Source: Candidatus Kaiserbacteria bacterium RIFOXYD1_FULL_47_14 (GTDB lineage Bacteria; Patescibacteriota; Minisyncoccia; Phycocordibacterales; Phycocordibacteraceae). Taken from it: 35,561 nt of DNA. The notes below the pieces were generated by a model. The model was not told where the DNA came from and searched no databases. It saw nothing but the letters and a program-made list of their open reading frames with translations. The position numbers and the translations under genes are program-made. This document shows, in pieces, positions 12,445-21,237 of the stretch. The stretch spans positions 1 to 35,561 of the forward strand of contig MFMU01000006.1 of the NCBI GenBank assembly GCA_001781915.1, given 5' to 3'. Numbering within the stretch: position 1 is the stretch's first letter; every line of letters starts with the position of its first letter.

Positions 12445-13446
12445 TTAAAACGGTTTGGTGCAATATCCTTTAACGGTAATATCCCAGTGAGCTGGATTTG
12501 ATTCAAGTACATATTCATTTCCATTCATCTGTCCGCATTTATCCGTATAGGCAGATCCTCCGTTATCACCAGTTCGTTGTCCAATACTTGAATTATTTGT
12601 AGTAATCATTTTACTAAGTGCTTCTGTTACACCAAGATCAACTTTATAGCCATTCTGGTGACTATAGATGCCACAGGCATGCCCTGGCTCGGTACCGCCA
12701 GTTATAACGACATATTTATTCTCGATGGTACTTTTAACTGCCCTCGCAAGAGCGATTACTTGATTGATGGTATCTTCTTTCATATTGCTTAAATTCGTAC
12801 AACCCTGTTTCGGTGTACCATCACATGAGGAAACAATCGGAACGCAATAATCGTTATTTACATCAACACCAGCAGCTGCAAATCTTTGCCGTATACTACT
12901 TTCTTGCAAAGTATCTGAAGGCGGAGAAGACGAGGCCACTTCGATATTACTCACATCTTTCTGATTCAATGTACCGTCAGGGAGCGCACCTGCTTGTTCA
13001 AGGCAGGAGCCAATGCCGCCTGAAGTGATGAGTTTCGACCAAGTGGTAGTCCATCCCGTATTCGCATCGGGCTTATAGAGCACCGCCATAATTGCATCGA
13101 CAATGAGCCACGCAGCAAGCATCACTACAATACCGACGACAACTTGAGTAATGAGTCCTTTCGCCTTAGTAACCGCTCCTGGATTCCCTGTACCAGTAAC
13201 CAGAAGAAACCCGGCATACGCAATCACAATCGGCGCAATGAAAACAATCGAGATCGTAATAACGAAGCTGATAATATTATTGATGACATCAATGAGCATT
13301 CCCCAACTCGCAGGACATACCGCCTGATTAGTTCCTTGTGGAATAATAGGACCGAAAAACGGTATTCCTCCCGCGTATACTGCACTCGGCAATGCGAGAA
13401 AGACGGATATAAGCAAAAGCGCAGACCAAGAGATGCGAGAATTCAT
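12445..13446 (-). CDS. VirB2-like two-helix pilin domain fused to an M15-like peptidase domain
   Basis: Secreted or membrane protein of 333 residues from MNSRISWS. Signal peptide (LLLISVFLALPSAVYAGG), then two long hydrophobic helices (about 50-75 and 90-115: IISFVITISIVFIAPIVIAYAGFLL and LITQVVVGIVVMLAAWLIVDAIM), the layout of VirB2/TrbC-type pilins common in CPR genomes. After a Ser/Pro linker comes a Cys-containing domain with GHACGIYSHQNGYKVDLG and NPAHWDITV, which fits the SxHxxGxAxD ... H metal site of M15/VanY-type D-Ala-D-Ala peptidases. So a membrane-anchored peptidoglycan peptidase is inferred. The fusion is unusual; the peptidase call rests on short motifs. Convergent with miaA with zero spacer. 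Confidence 0.65.
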   Translation of the reverse strand: MNSRISWSALLLISVFLALPSAVYAGGIPFFGPIIPQGTNQAVCPASWGMLIDVINNIISFVITISIVFIAPIVIAYAGFLLVTGTGNPGAVTKAKGLITQVVVGIVVMLAAWLIVDAIMAVLYKPDANTGWTTTWSKLITSGGIGSCLEQAGALPDGTLNQKDVSNIEVASSSPPSDTLQESSIRQRFAAAGVDVNNDYCVPIVSSCDGTPKQGCTNLSNMKEDTINQVIALARAVKSTIENKYVVITGGTEPGHACGIYSHQNGYKVDLGVTEALSKMITTNNSSIGQRTGDNGGSAYTDKCGQMNGNEYVLESNPAHWDITVKGYCTKPF

Positions 13447-13452
13447 ATCCAT

Positions 13453-13458
13453 ATCATA
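13453..13458 (-). promoter_or_regulatory. -10 box of the pilin/peptidase fusion gene
   Basis: TATGAT, 6 nt before the ATG at 13446. It favours 13446 over the ORF-track start at 13452, which would lie directly against the box. No clear -35. Confidence 0.4.
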
Positions 13459-13521
13459 CCGCTCTTTGACAAGTTCAAATCGACTTTCCCCACTGCCTCG
13501 GGTCTGCTACCCTGTCTTTAA

Positions 13522-13592
13522 GGGCCTATAGTTTAGCGGTAAAACAGTGGTCTCCAAAACCACCGTCCCAGGTTCGAGTCCTGGTGGGCCCG
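13522..13592 (+). tRNA. tRNA-Trp (anticodon CCA)
   Basis: Acceptor GGGCCTA pairs with TGGGCCC (13585-13591, one G-T), discriminator G at 13592. Anticodon stem GTGGT/ACCAC with loop CTCCAAA gives CCA. T-arm CCAGG-TTCGAGT-CCTGG. The genome continues with CA, so CCA is not fully encoded. Six bases separate it from the convergent ATPase gene. Confidence 0.96.
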
Positions 13593-13593
13593 C

Positions 13594-13622
13594 AAAATTA
13601 AAGAATCGCGAAGGCGGTTCTT
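13594..13622 (-). terminator. Probable intrinsic terminator of the P-type ATPase gene
   Basis: AAGAACCGC-CTTC-GCGATTCTT hairpin (one G-T) on the minus strand followed by TTAATTTTG. It lies inside the last codons of the ATPase and its tail contains the stop codon. Confidence 0.45.
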
Positions 13623-16288
13623 CGTTTGCGATAGAAAAACTTGCGTATCTCTTCTACCAAAATGATAGAGGTGGCCACCACTATAATCATCACCCATTCA
13701 GAAAGATTGAGCGGTACCGTACGCAAGAATTGCTGGAAGAACGGCGTGTACACGGCAAGCATCTGGAAAGATATGGTTATCGCTGTTGCGCCAATCAAGT
13801 ACTTGTTAGAAAAGAAATTCATCTGGAAGAACGACTTGCTCTCGGAGCGACAGTTCCATGCATTGAACCACTGGAATACGGCTAGTGCAGTGAGAGAAAC
13901 CGTCCATGCTTTTCCAATGTCAGTTTCAAAGTATTTTTGGAACAAGAAGAGTGTTCCGAACATCATAGGAAGCGCCATAAAAATCATTCGCCGCGCCATA
14001 AGACCGTCAACGAGATATTTTTTCGGTCGTTCGAAAGTGCCTGAGAGCAGTCCGCTCTCTTTCGGCTCCATCGCCAGCGCCACATCGAGGAATCCATCCG
14101 TGACGAAGTTGAGCCAGATGATTTGGGCCGCGAGAAGCGGAAGCGGATATCCAATTATAAGCGCTCCTGTAATCGTTAATACCTCGCCAAGACTGGTCGA
14201 GAAGAGATACAAAATAACTTTCTTAATAGTCTTATAAATACTCCTGCCCTCCTCAACCGCGGAGACGATGCTCCCGAAATTGTCATCCAGAAGTACGATA
14301 TCCGCTGCTTCTTTGGCAACTTCAGTACCTATCTTACCCATCGCCACGCCAAGATCAGCGGCCGCCAGAGACGGAGCGTCATTAACGCCATCACCGGTCA
14401 TTGCGACAATCTCGCCACGCTTTTTGTAGGCATTAATGATTCGCAACTTATGCTCCGGCGTAACGCGCGCATAAACAGAAACATTCGCGACTCGCACATT
14501 AAGTTCATCATCTGACATTTCATCTATCTCCGCTCCAGTTAACAGTTCATCGCCCTCTTGCCAGATGCCCGCTTCTTTTGCGATAGCACGAGCAGTAGGA
14601 GTATAGTCGCCCGTAATCATTACAACTCTGATTCCGGCAGCTGTCGCTCGCGCCATCGCTTCAGCGACTTCCGGACGCAGAATATCTTGCATACCAAAAA
14701 AACCGACGAAAACGAGGTTTTGAATTGTCTCTGACGCAAGAACTTCCGAAAATTCCTCCCGCATTGCTATCGCCACTACTCGCAGTCCTCGATTGGACAT
14801 TTCTACAAGCATATCCTCAATTTTCTTTCGGTCTGCGCGTTCAATCAATTCATTATGACCGTTATGTCGAATGTGAGTACTAAGCGCGAGTAGCGTCTCA
14901 GGCGCACCGCTCACAATCAGAAAATTGCTTCCTTCCGCCCCCGAAACGGCAGCATGATACTTGAGCCGATAGTCAAAAGGTATCTCGGAGACGAGTGGCG
15001 ACTCATGCAACATATCGCCTCTCTTAAAACCGACTTTTTCTCCAAATACTCGTATCGCTGCCTCGGTCGGATCGCCAATCACGCGCCAACGCTTCTCAAC
15101 TTCAGAGAAAAATACTCGAGCGCTCGCGCTAAGCGCCGCCATTTTCCCAATAAGAAGCAATTCTGGATGATTGGCAGCGTCTACCACCGAGCCGCCAAAT
15201 GACACAATGCCTTCCGGCTCGTAGCCGATACCGCCAATCGAAAATGTTTTTCCTTCCGTCCAAATTTCACGAACGACAAGTTCGTTCTTCGTTATAGTGC
15301 CAGTTTTGTCGACAGCGATAATTCGTGCCTGTCCGAGTGCCTCAACCGCCTGCAATTTCTTCACGAGCGCATTCCGTTTACTCATACGCCACACACCAGT
15401 CGCGAGCACGAGCGTGATTACGATAGGTAAACCTTCCGGAATAACCGACACGGCAAGTGAAATAACCGTCGCGAAGATTGTGATTATTTTCTCACCTTTG
15501 AGTAATCCGAGTATAAAAAGTAGCACGCTAATTATTCCAACCACAGCGATAATGGCCCGAGAGAGATAACGAATGTTCGCTTTGAGCGGTATTTCTGTAT
15601 CAATAACGGAGATCTCTTTCGCAATCGTCCCGATGGCGGTGTATACTCCCGTCTTTACGACCACCGCCTGGCCATTACCGATAACGATGTTCGTACCTTT
15701 AAACACCATATTCTTTTGTTCTGCGGCTGGAAGATTCTCCTTATGTATCATGACCTCAGCAGTTTTGCCGACTGGTTCAGATTCTCCTGTGAGCGACGCC
15801 TCGTCGAGCTTCAATCCGTTCGAGAGGATAATGCGGGCGTCTGAAGAAACCTTTTCTCCTTCTCGCAACACGAGGATGTCGCCTCGCACCACTTCATAAT
15901 CTGGAATTGATATTTCCGTCCCGTCGCGCATGACAGTCGCCATCGTTTCCACATATCGTTTGAGTGCGCGAAGTGTATTCTGCGCTTTGCCTTCCTGTAT
16001 AGTGCCGACTACTGCATTGAATAAAAGTACTGCGAGGATAATCGATCCATCAGCTACTTCCCCTAAAAGAAACACTGCTACGCTTGCGGCAAACAGAAGA
16101 TAGATGAGCGGACTCTGAAATTGCCGCAGAAAAATAATTAGGTAGCCATCGGGCTTCGTCTCTGGCAGAGTGTTTGGTCCGTCTTCTTTCAGTCGTCGTA
16201 CAGCATCATCAGCACGCAATCCCGCTTCGTTCGTTTGAAGTTCTTTATAAATGACAGGCAAACTCTCGGCATGCCAAAAAAGTTCCAT
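13598..16288 (-). CDS. Cation-transporting P-type ATPase, Ca2+ (IIA/IIB-like) type
   Basis: Membrane pump of 896 residues. N-terminal cation-ATPase domain (LQTNEAGLRADDAVRRL), TM pairs, actuator loop TGESEPVG, phosphorylation site DKTGTITKN (about 326), hinge TGDGVNDAPSLAAADLGVAMG (about 629) and six C-terminal TM helices. The Ca2+ site II signature of SERCA pumps is visible: VIPEGLP in TM4, TSLGEVL in TM5, NFVTD in TM6. It therefore most likely exports Ca2+, though some relatives move Mn2+ or Na+. Monocistronic, with a -10 (TGGTATTCT) about 10 nt before the ATG. No palindromic element interrupts it. Confidence 0.93.
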   Translation of the reverse strand: MELFWHAESLPVIYKELQTNEAGLRADDAVRRLKEDGPNTLPETKPDGYLIIFLRQFQSPLIYLLFAASVAVFLLGEVADGSIILAVLLFNAVVGTIQEGKAQNTLRALKRYVETMATVMRDGTEISIPDYEVVRGDILVLREGEKVSSDARIILSNGLKLDEASLTGESEPVGKTAEVMIHKENLPAAEQKNMVFKGTNIVIGNGQAVVVKTGVYTAIGTIAKEISVIDTEIPLKANIRYLSRAIIAVVGIISVLLFILGLLKGEKIITIFATVISLAVSVIPEGLPIVITLVLATGVWRMSKRNALVKKLQAVEALGQARIIAVDKTGTITKNELVVREIWTEGKTFSIGGIGYEPEGIVSFGGSVVDAANHPELLLIGKMAALSASARVFFSEVEKRWRVIGDPTEAAIRVFGEKVGFKRGDMLHESPLVSEIPFDYRLKYHAAVSGAEGSNFLIVSGAPETLLALSTHIRHNGHNELIERADRKKIEDMLVEMSNRGLRVVAIAMREEFSEVLASETIQNLVFVGFFGMQDILRPEVAEAMARATAAGIRVVMITGDYTPTARAIAKEAGIWQEGDELLTGAEIDEMSDDELNVRVANVSVYARVTPEHKLRIINAYKKRGEIVAMTGDGVNDAPSLAAADLGVAMGKIGTEVAKEAADIVLLDDNFGSIVSAVEEGRSIYKTIKKVILYLFSTSLGEVLTITGALIIGYPLPLLAAQIIWLNFVTDGFLDVALAMEPKESGLLSGTFERPKKYLVDGLMARRMIFMALPMMFGTLFLFQKYFETDIGKAWTVSLTALAVFQWFNAWNCRSESKSFFQMNFFSNKYLIGATAITISFQMLAVYTPFFQQFLRTVPLNLSEWVMIIVVATSIILVEEIRKFFYRKRRTAFAIL

Positions 16289-16329
16289 ATATAGATATAG
16301 AATACCATTCCAGGCAGTTATTTTATTAT

Positions 16330-16485
16330 TTATTTCTTTGTCTCTTTGAAAACAACGCGCTTGCGGAGCGTGGGGTCAAATTTTGTCAACTCAATTTTGC
16401 GCTGTACGGTCTTTTTATTCTTACGCGTCCAAATAACATGGTTGGACTTCGTTGATTTGAGCCGAAGAAGGCGGTCTTGTGACAT
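16330..16485 (-). CDS. rpmG: 50S ribosomal protein L33 (bL33)
   Basis: Too short for the ORF track. 51 residues, MSQDRLLRLKSTKSNHVIWT then RKNKKTVQRKIELTKFDP..RKRVVFKETKK, matches bL33: the NKK...KIELTKFDP...RKHVxxKE pattern. It lacks the CxxC zinc pairs, so it is the C-minus form. Own leaderless promoter (16492-16520) just downstream of the clpB palindrome. Confidence 0.93.
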   Translation of the reverse strand: MSQDRLLRLKSTKSNHVIWTRKNKKTVQRKIELTKFDPTLRKRVVFKETKK

Positions 16486-16491
16486 ACAAAG

Positions 16492-16520
16492 AATCTAGCA
16501 GAAATAGCTTATTTAGGCAA
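16492..16520 (-). promoter_or_regulatory. rpmG promoter (leaderless)
   Basis: Minus strand: TTGCCT (16515-16520), 17-bp spacer, TGC-extended TAGATT (16492-16497), 6 nt to the ATG at 16485. No Shine-Dalgarno sequence. Confidence 0.6.
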
Positions 16521-16525
16521 CGGCT

Positions 16526-16572
16526 CGTGGAAGTCAGACATCCACAGCAACTGTGGATGTCTGACTTCCACG
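16526..16572. repeat. 47-bp perfect palindrome forming the clpB 3' end (22-CAA-22)
   Basis: Perfect 22-nt arms (CGTGGAAGTCAGACATCCAC core) around CAA. Read on the minus strand it supplies the last 12 clpB residues ([12 protein letters not shown]) and the stop codon. Differs from the GH130 copy at three arm positions, all compensated in the opposite arm. Confidence 0.95.
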
Positions 16573-19221
16573 GATACGCGTCAGGCGCTTCTTCACCTCA
16601 AAATGTGGCGCATCATTTTTAATGGAGACCGTCACAGTGCCACCTTCTAACACGCCTTGCGAAACCATCATTGAAGCAAGCGGGGTGAGTATTTTATCTT
16701 GAATGGTACGGCGCAACGGGCGTGCGCCATACTGCGGATTGTAGCCAATCTGTGCGAGCCAGGTGCGCGCCTCTGGTTCTATCACGAGCGCAATGCGCTT
16801 TTGTGCGAGACGCTTTACCACTTCCTCGACTTGAAGATCGATAATCTTCATCAGTGCATCCTTCGCAAGTACATCGAAGATGATTATGTCATCCAAACGA
16901 TTAAGGAACTCTGGACGGAAATGTTCCTTCAGAGCGTCCATCACTTTTGCTTTTGTTTCTTCATAACGAGTTATCTCAGTCGCGCCCGCAGTGCCGAAGC
17001 CGATATGCGCGAGACGATCGATAAACTCTCCGCCGATGTTGCTGGTCAGCACAACAATGGTGTTCTTGAAGTTCACTTTGCGTCCTTTACTGTCAGTCAG
17101 GTGGCCAGAGTCCAGCACTTGGAGCAAAATATTAAACACTTCAGGATGCGCCTTTTCAATTTCGTCGAAAAGCACAACGGCATACGGGCGGTGTCGGATA
17201 CTCTCGGTTAGAGAGCCGGATTCTTCATAGCCGACATACCCCGGCGGTGCGCCGATAAGCTTTGCGACTGAATGCTTCTCCATAAATTCGCTCATATCGA
17301 CGCGTATAAGCGCGTCTGAATCATTGAACATAAATTCCGCGAGTTTCTTCGAGAGTTCGGTCTTTCCAACGCCGCTCGGGCCGAGAAAGAGGAATGAGCC
17401 AATCGGGCGATTCGGATCACTGATGCCGACGCGCGAGCGCTTCACGGCATCCGCTACTTTCTGTACTGCATCATCTTGACCGACAATGCCGTGTTTCAAT
17501 GACTCTTCCATACGGGAGAGTTTAGCCGCTTCTTCTTCCAACATTCGTGCGACCGGAATACCCGTCCAGTTTGAGACCACTGCGGCAATGTCTTGTTCGG
17601 CCACTTCTTCATTCAGCACGCGACGCGATTTTTGCAGTGTTTTTAGACGCTTTAGTTTTATTTCCAACTCTTTTTGAAGATGGGGGATTTTGCCATAACG
17701 AATCTCCGCAACGATTCCGAGATCGGCAGCGGCTTCAGCATTGTCCGCCTGAATCTTCAACGCTTCGAGTTCTGTTTTATCAGAGCGGATGCCGACGAGC
17801 ACTTCTTTTTCGTTTTTCCATTTAAGTTCTAGTTCGTTGGTCTTCTCTTTCAAATCAGCGACTTCAATATCAATAACTTTAATACGCTCTTTAATTTCTT
17901 TACTTCGTTCTCCTTCCAAATCCTTCTGAAGCGCCTGTTTTTCGATTTCGAGTCGGCGAATCTTTCGGTCAGTTTCTTCCAAGAGTGGTGGTTTATTTTC
18001 AAGTGCTATGCGCAACCCTGATGCTGCTTCATCGATAAGATCGATAGCTTTATCGGGTAGGAAACGGTCGCTGATATAACGCGAAGAGAGTTCGACTGCA
18101 GCGACGATTGCGCCATCGGTAATGCGTACTCCATGAAAGAGTTCATACTTGTCGCGCAACCCGCGCAAGATGGCGATGCCGTCTTCAATCGATGGCTCTT
18201 GGACAAATACCGACTGGAAGCGGCGAGTGAGCGCAGCATCTTTTTCAATATATTTCTGATATTCCTTAATAGTCGTCGCACCAATAATGCGGATATCGCC
18301 GCGCGAGAGTGCTGGCTTTAGCATATTCGATGCATCGAGAGAGCCCTCTGCACCTCCAGCACCCACTAGAGTATGAAGTTCGTCGACGAAGAGAATTACT
18401 TTCCCTTCGGCGCGTTCAACTTCTTTCATCACATTCTTCATCCGTTCTTCGAATTCTCCGCGATACTTCGTACCTGCAATCATAAGCCCAAGGTCGAGCG
18501 AGAGAAGCTCTTTGCCTTTTAACGACTCAGGAACATCGCCGCTCGCCATACGCGCAGCGAGTCCTTCGGCAATTGCGGTCTTCCCGACGCCGGCCTCGCC
18601 GATAAGCACAGGATTATTTTTGGTGCGACGCGATAGAATCTGAATCACTCGATTAATCTCCGAATCGCGACCGATGACCGGATCGAGCTTATTCTCTGCT
18701 GCAAACTTCGTGAGATTGCGCGCATACTTCGTCAATGCGCGAAACTGCTTCGGCTCGCTGATATGACCATCCTTAGAATTTCTCAATTCTTTAAGAATTG
18801 CGACTGCCGCTTGTTGTGTTATTGAAAAACGCGCGAGAATATCTGCCGCTCCGCCTGGATATTCAATGACGGCAAGAAAGAGATGCTCTGTACCTACAAA
18901 AGTGTCGTTCATACGCGCTGCAATTTTCCCTGAGGTTTCGAGCGCTTGTGCGAGATCGGGCGTGAGATAAATCTGATAGGCAGGCGAGAGTACCGTCGAA
19001 CTCTCTGGCGATTCAAGATGCTCAAGCACTGTATCAGCCAGAAGTACTGCATCAATCTCCATACGGTCGAGTATCGAGAAAACGAGCGATTCTTCTTGAA
19101 GCACGAGGGCAGCAAGCAAATGGAGCGGCGACACATGATTCTGTCCGCGTTCTATCGCAAGTTCGTGTGCACGGCGTACCGCTTCTTTTGCTTTTGCAGT
19201 GAAATTATTGAATGGTGGCAT
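16534..19221 (-). CDS. clpB: ClpB-type AAA+ disaggregase
   Basis: Hexameric ATPase that, with DnaK, pulls proteins out of aggregates. 895 residues: Clp N domain ([20 protein letters not shown]), AAA1 with GEAGVGKTA (about 207) and VDELHTLVG, a long coiled-coil middle domain (about 400-520, ending [16 protein letters not shown]) that distinguishes ClpB from ClpC/ClpA, AAA2 with GPSGVGKTE (about 613) and [14 protein letters not shown], then the small domain ([14 protein letters not shown]). No ClpP-binding tripeptide was seen. The C-terminal tail comes from a palindromic element. It follows the HtrA-like gene by 14 nt, forming a protein-quality-control pair. Confidence 0.95.
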   Translation of the reverse strand: MPPFNNFTAKAKEAVRRAHELAIERGQNHVSPLHLLAALVLQEESLVFSILDRMEIDAVLLADTVLEHLESPESSTVLSPAYQIYLTPDLAQALETSGKIAARMNDTFVGTEHLFLAVIEYPGGAADILARFSITQQAAVAILKELRNSKDGHISEPKQFRALTKYARNLTKFAAENKLDPVIGRDSEINRVIQILSRRTKNNPVLIGEAGVGKTAIAEGLAARMASGDVPESLKGKELLSLDLGLMIAGTKYRGEFEERMKNVMKEVERAEGKVILFVDELHTLVGAGGAEGSLDASNMLKPALSRGDIRIIGATTIKEYQKYIEKDAALTRRFQSVFVQEPSIEDGIAILRGLRDKYELFHGVRITDGAIVAAVELSSRYISDRFLPDKAIDLIDEAASGLRIALENKPPLLEETDRKIRRLEIEKQALQKDLEGERSKEIKERIKVIDIEVADLKEKTNELELKWKNEKEVLVGIRSDKTELEALKIQADNAEAAADLGIVAEIRYGKIPHLQKELEIKLKRLKTLQKSRRVLNEEVAEQDIAAVVSNWTGIPVARMLEEEAAKLSRMEESLKHGIVGQDDAVQKVADAVKRSRVGISDPNRPIGSFLFLGPSGVGKTELSKKLAEFMFNDSDALIRVDMSEFMEKHSVAKLIGAPPGYVGYEESGSLTESIRHRPYAVVLFDEIEKAHPEVFNILLQVLDSGHLTDSKGRKVNFKNTIVVLTSNIGGEFIDRLAHIGFGTAGATEITRYEETKAKVMDALKEHFRPEFLNRLDDIIIFDVLAKDALMKIIDLQVEEVVKRLAQKRIALVIEPEARTWLAQIGYNPQYGARPLRRTIQDKILTPLASMMVSQGVLEGGTVTVSIKNDAPHFEVKKRLTRIRGSQTSTVAVDV

Positions 19222-19235
19222 AGAAATTACTTATC

Positions 19236-19994
19236 TTATGAGCCCTTCGGAGCTGTTGTGGTCGCCGAGAGAAGTGTGTTTATTTTACTTGCGGATATAA
19301 GAAGTCCTGGAGTCACTCCCGCACCAATACCAATGAGATTCCCGGACAGATCGACTGCAGCACTTCCTGCACCAATATCTGGCAAGGTAGTATAAATTCC
19401 TTTTTCATTCACCCGCGCTATAATGCCCGTCGCAGCAGAACCATCTGCTCCTATAGCGAGAACGGTTTGACCGAGTTTCAGTTTACTTGGGTCAATCAGC
19501 GTCGCGGCTCCCAATTTCGGTAACACAGCATTATCCGCGAACCCATAGACCGCAACACCGCCGTCCTCGCGTGCGAGTGAAGCGACCACATACGATCCGT
19601 CTGAAAATCCGATAAGCGCCTGTTTCGGTAGAGCTTCCTGTGCCGCGGTTGCGACGACACGCGACTTCGCAAGATATGTGCCAACCGATACTGCAGGCGT
19701 TGAAGTTCCAGTTTCAAATGTGTAGATAAAAACCGCACGAGTCGCACTTTCCCCAAGAGCCGTTGTAACAAGATCCTGATTAGACGGTGCTGGGGCTTGG
19801 ATAATTGCTGCAGGTGCCGCCTGAGCAACGGTCTCAATCGTGCGTTCGACCACGCGATTTACCGTCTGCGTAACAAAGGCCGGCGAATGGTCAAGGAGCG
19901 AAACCGTCAAAATACCGGTCGCGACCGATGTCACGAAATTCACAAGAATCGTGAGTAATATAAGCTGTGATTTTGATAGTTCTTCTATATTCAT
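19236..19994 (-). CDS. Membrane-anchored HtrA/trypsin-like fold protein, apparently without protease triad
   Basis: 252 residues: short cytoplasmic N-terminus, one TM helix (about 11-33, ILLTILVNFVTSVATGILTVSLL), then an extracytoplasmic region resembling a DegP-type protease domain (VGTYLAKSRVVATAAQEAL, KLKLGQTVLAIGADGSAATGIIARVNE, LPDIGAGSAAVDLSGNLIGIG). The loop matching TNAHVV has no His (VVATAA), and GNSGGP is replaced by GAGSAA; the Ser may remain but the triad is not complete. I infer a pseudoprotease or peptide-binding scaffold. First gene of an operon with clpB. Confidence 0.6.
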   Translation of the reverse strand: MNIEELSKSQLILLTILVNFVTSVATGILTVSLLDHSPAFVTQTVNRVVERTIETVAQAAPAAIIQAPAPSNQDLVTTALGESATRAVFIYTFETGTSTPAVSVGTYLAKSRVVATAAQEALPKQALIGFSDGSYVVASLAREDGGVAVYGFADNAVLPKLGAATLIDPSKLKLGQTVLAIGADGSAATGIIARVNEKGIYTTLPDIGAGSAAVDLSGNLIGIGAGVTPGLLISASKINTLLSATTTAPKGS

Positions 19995-20002
19995 ATATGC
20001 CT

Positions 20003-20031
20003 ATAATGCTACCCTTGACCGTTCCTGTCAA
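20003..20031 (-). promoter_or_regulatory. Promoter of the HtrA-like/clpB operon
   Basis: Minus strand: TTGACA (20026-20031), 17-bp spacer, CATTAT (20003-20008), 8 nt to the ATG. Lies within the 3' end of the cysteine desulfurase gene. No CIRCE-type inverted repeat was noticed near it. Confidence 0.6.
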
Positions 20032-21136
20032 TAAACTGTATTGCTCGCACCAGTGCCTTAGTAAAGCGTACTAATCCACTGGAATGAGTACGCGGACCCC
20101 ACGAAATACGCAGAGTTGAACGAGCGCGTTCATAATCGCCAGTAAGAGCAAAAACCGCTCGCGAGCCCTCTTCGGAGTCCGTCTCACAAGCGCTCCTAGT
20201 CGAGACAGCAAAACCTGCTTCGTCGAGAAGCGCCACCAGATAATCAGTGTCACGGCCTGGAAATGAGAGATTGATGATGTTTGGCGCTTGAACACGGCCT
20301 CCATTTATATATACCTTGGGAATTGTTTCTAAAATAATCTTCACTATTTTCGTTCTATCTTTTTCAGCAGACATACAGAATTTCTCGCGACCAAGCGCGG
20401 CGGCGCGAAGCGCCGCCGCGAATGCTTTCGCAAGTTCAGGTGATTCGCTTCCCGGCCGCAATCCTCTTTCTTGTCCGCCGCCGCGATACAACGGTTCAAG
20501 GGGAATAGTTCGATGTGCAATAAGAGCGCCCATACCACGCCCAACACTCACTTTGGAACTATCAAACGAGAGCATATCCGCGCCGAAATGTGCGCGAGTT
20601 ATTTTTTCTGTAAGCGGAGCTTGACTGGCATCGATATGCAACAAAGCTCTGTTGTTGAAGTTCGACTTCAACAGTTGCTGTTGAAGTCGAACTTCAACTA
20701 ATATCTGTGCCACCTCTCTCGTATTCCAAATAATCCCCGTCTCTCCGCAAACGGCATCCATAGTAACTAGTTTTGTCTCTGGTCGCAGCATTTTCTTTAG
20801 TTTTTCACAATCAACACGCCCTTCTTTAATCGGAAGTTCTTCAACTTTAATTCCTCGTTCGCTTAGTAATTTTATGTTCTCAATGATTGACGCATGCGCG
20901 CTTGGCAAATAGAAAATGTGATCTCCTTTTTTGGTTACACCAATAATCGCGAGCGCATTCGCTTCAGTCGCACCGCTGGTGAAGATAATATCGTCCGATT
21001 GCACTTCAACGAGACGCGCAATTTCTCTTCTCGCTTCTTCAAGCTGTTCTCGGGATTTTCGACCTTCCGTGTGCGGAGACGAAGGATTCCCACTCATACC
21101 CGCCGCAAAATCAAAATTGACTCGTCTCGTGAACAT
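20009..21136 (-). CDS. iscS: Cysteine desulfurase (NifS/IscS-like) with shortened N-terminus
   Basis: PLP enzyme that takes sulfur from cysteine for tRNA thiolation or Fe-S clusters. 375 residues. Visible: NPSSPHTEGRKSREQLEEAR, FTSGATEANALAI, HIDASQAP, the PLP-lysine region SFDSSKVSVGRGMGALIAH and the catalytic Cys in STRSACETDSEEGSRAV. The N-terminus is odd: VNFDFAAG joins straight to MSGNPSSPH, whereas relatives have about 20 more residues between YLDNAATT and GNPSS. The frame upstream reaches a stop with no better start. Two palindromes are in frame: 20654-20698 (VEVRLQQQLLKSNFN, exactly 15 codons) and 20396-20420 (Ala-rich helix). Confidence 0.88.
   Translation of the reverse strand: MFTRRVNFDFAAGMSGNPSSPHTEGRKSREQLEEARREIARLVEVQSDDIIFTSGATEANALAIIGVTKKGDHIFYLPSAHASIIENIKLLSERGIKVEELPIKEGRVDCEKLKKMLRPETKLVTMDAVCGETGIIWNTREVAQILVEVRLQQQLLKSNFNNRALLHIDASQAPLTEKITRAHFGADMLSFDSSKVSVGRGMGALIAHRTIPLEPLYRGGGQERGLRPGSESPELAKAFAAALRAAALGREKFCMSAEKDRTKIVKIILETIPKVYINGGRVQAPNIINLSFPGRDTDYLVALLDEAGFAVSTRSACETDSEEGSRAVFALTGDYERARSTLRISWGPRTHSSGLVRFTKALVRAIQFIDRNGQG
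20396..20420. repeat. 25-bp GC-rich hairpin (11-GAA-11) in iscS
   Basis: CGCGGCGGCGC-GAA-GCGCCGCCGCG. Same geometry and loop as 2496-2520. Encodes part of AFAAALRAAALGRE, a helix where alanine substitutions would be tolerated. Confidence 0.7.
20654..20698. repeat. 45-bp perfect nested palindrome in iscS (21-TTG-21)
   Basis: Arms GTTGAAGTTCGACTTCAAC plus AG around TTG, all 21 pairs intact. Same length, loop and CAGTTGCTG core as the miaA copy, but most of the arm sequence differs. In frame as 15 codons before NNRALLHIDASQ. Confidence 0.95.
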
Positions 21137-21202
21137 AGCTACGCGCAGGTAAAGGCATCTCGATGTCGATGTGGCATATTAATAGTAGCAGTGTACCAGA
21201 TA

Positions 21203-21231
21203 TTGACAGCACAAGGTATGTTTGCTATCAT
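21203..21231 (+). promoter_or_regulatory. Consensus promoter of the cold-shock gene
   Basis: TTGACA (21203-21208), 17-bp spacer, TATCAT (21226-21231). Predicted start near 21238 leaves a leader of about 95 nt before the ATG at 21333, unlike the leaderless genes around it. Confidence 0.75.
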
Positions 21232-21237
21232 AGATAT

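Noticed and set aside
13641-14237. 198-residue plus-strand ORF antisense to the ATPase
   Set aside because: Shadow of the ATPase C-terminal membrane region; low-complexity Ile/Ser content follows from the opposite strand.
20396-20420. GC hairpin in iscS as a Rho-independent terminator
   Set aside because: No U-tract on either strand and it lies in the middle of an intact reading frame.
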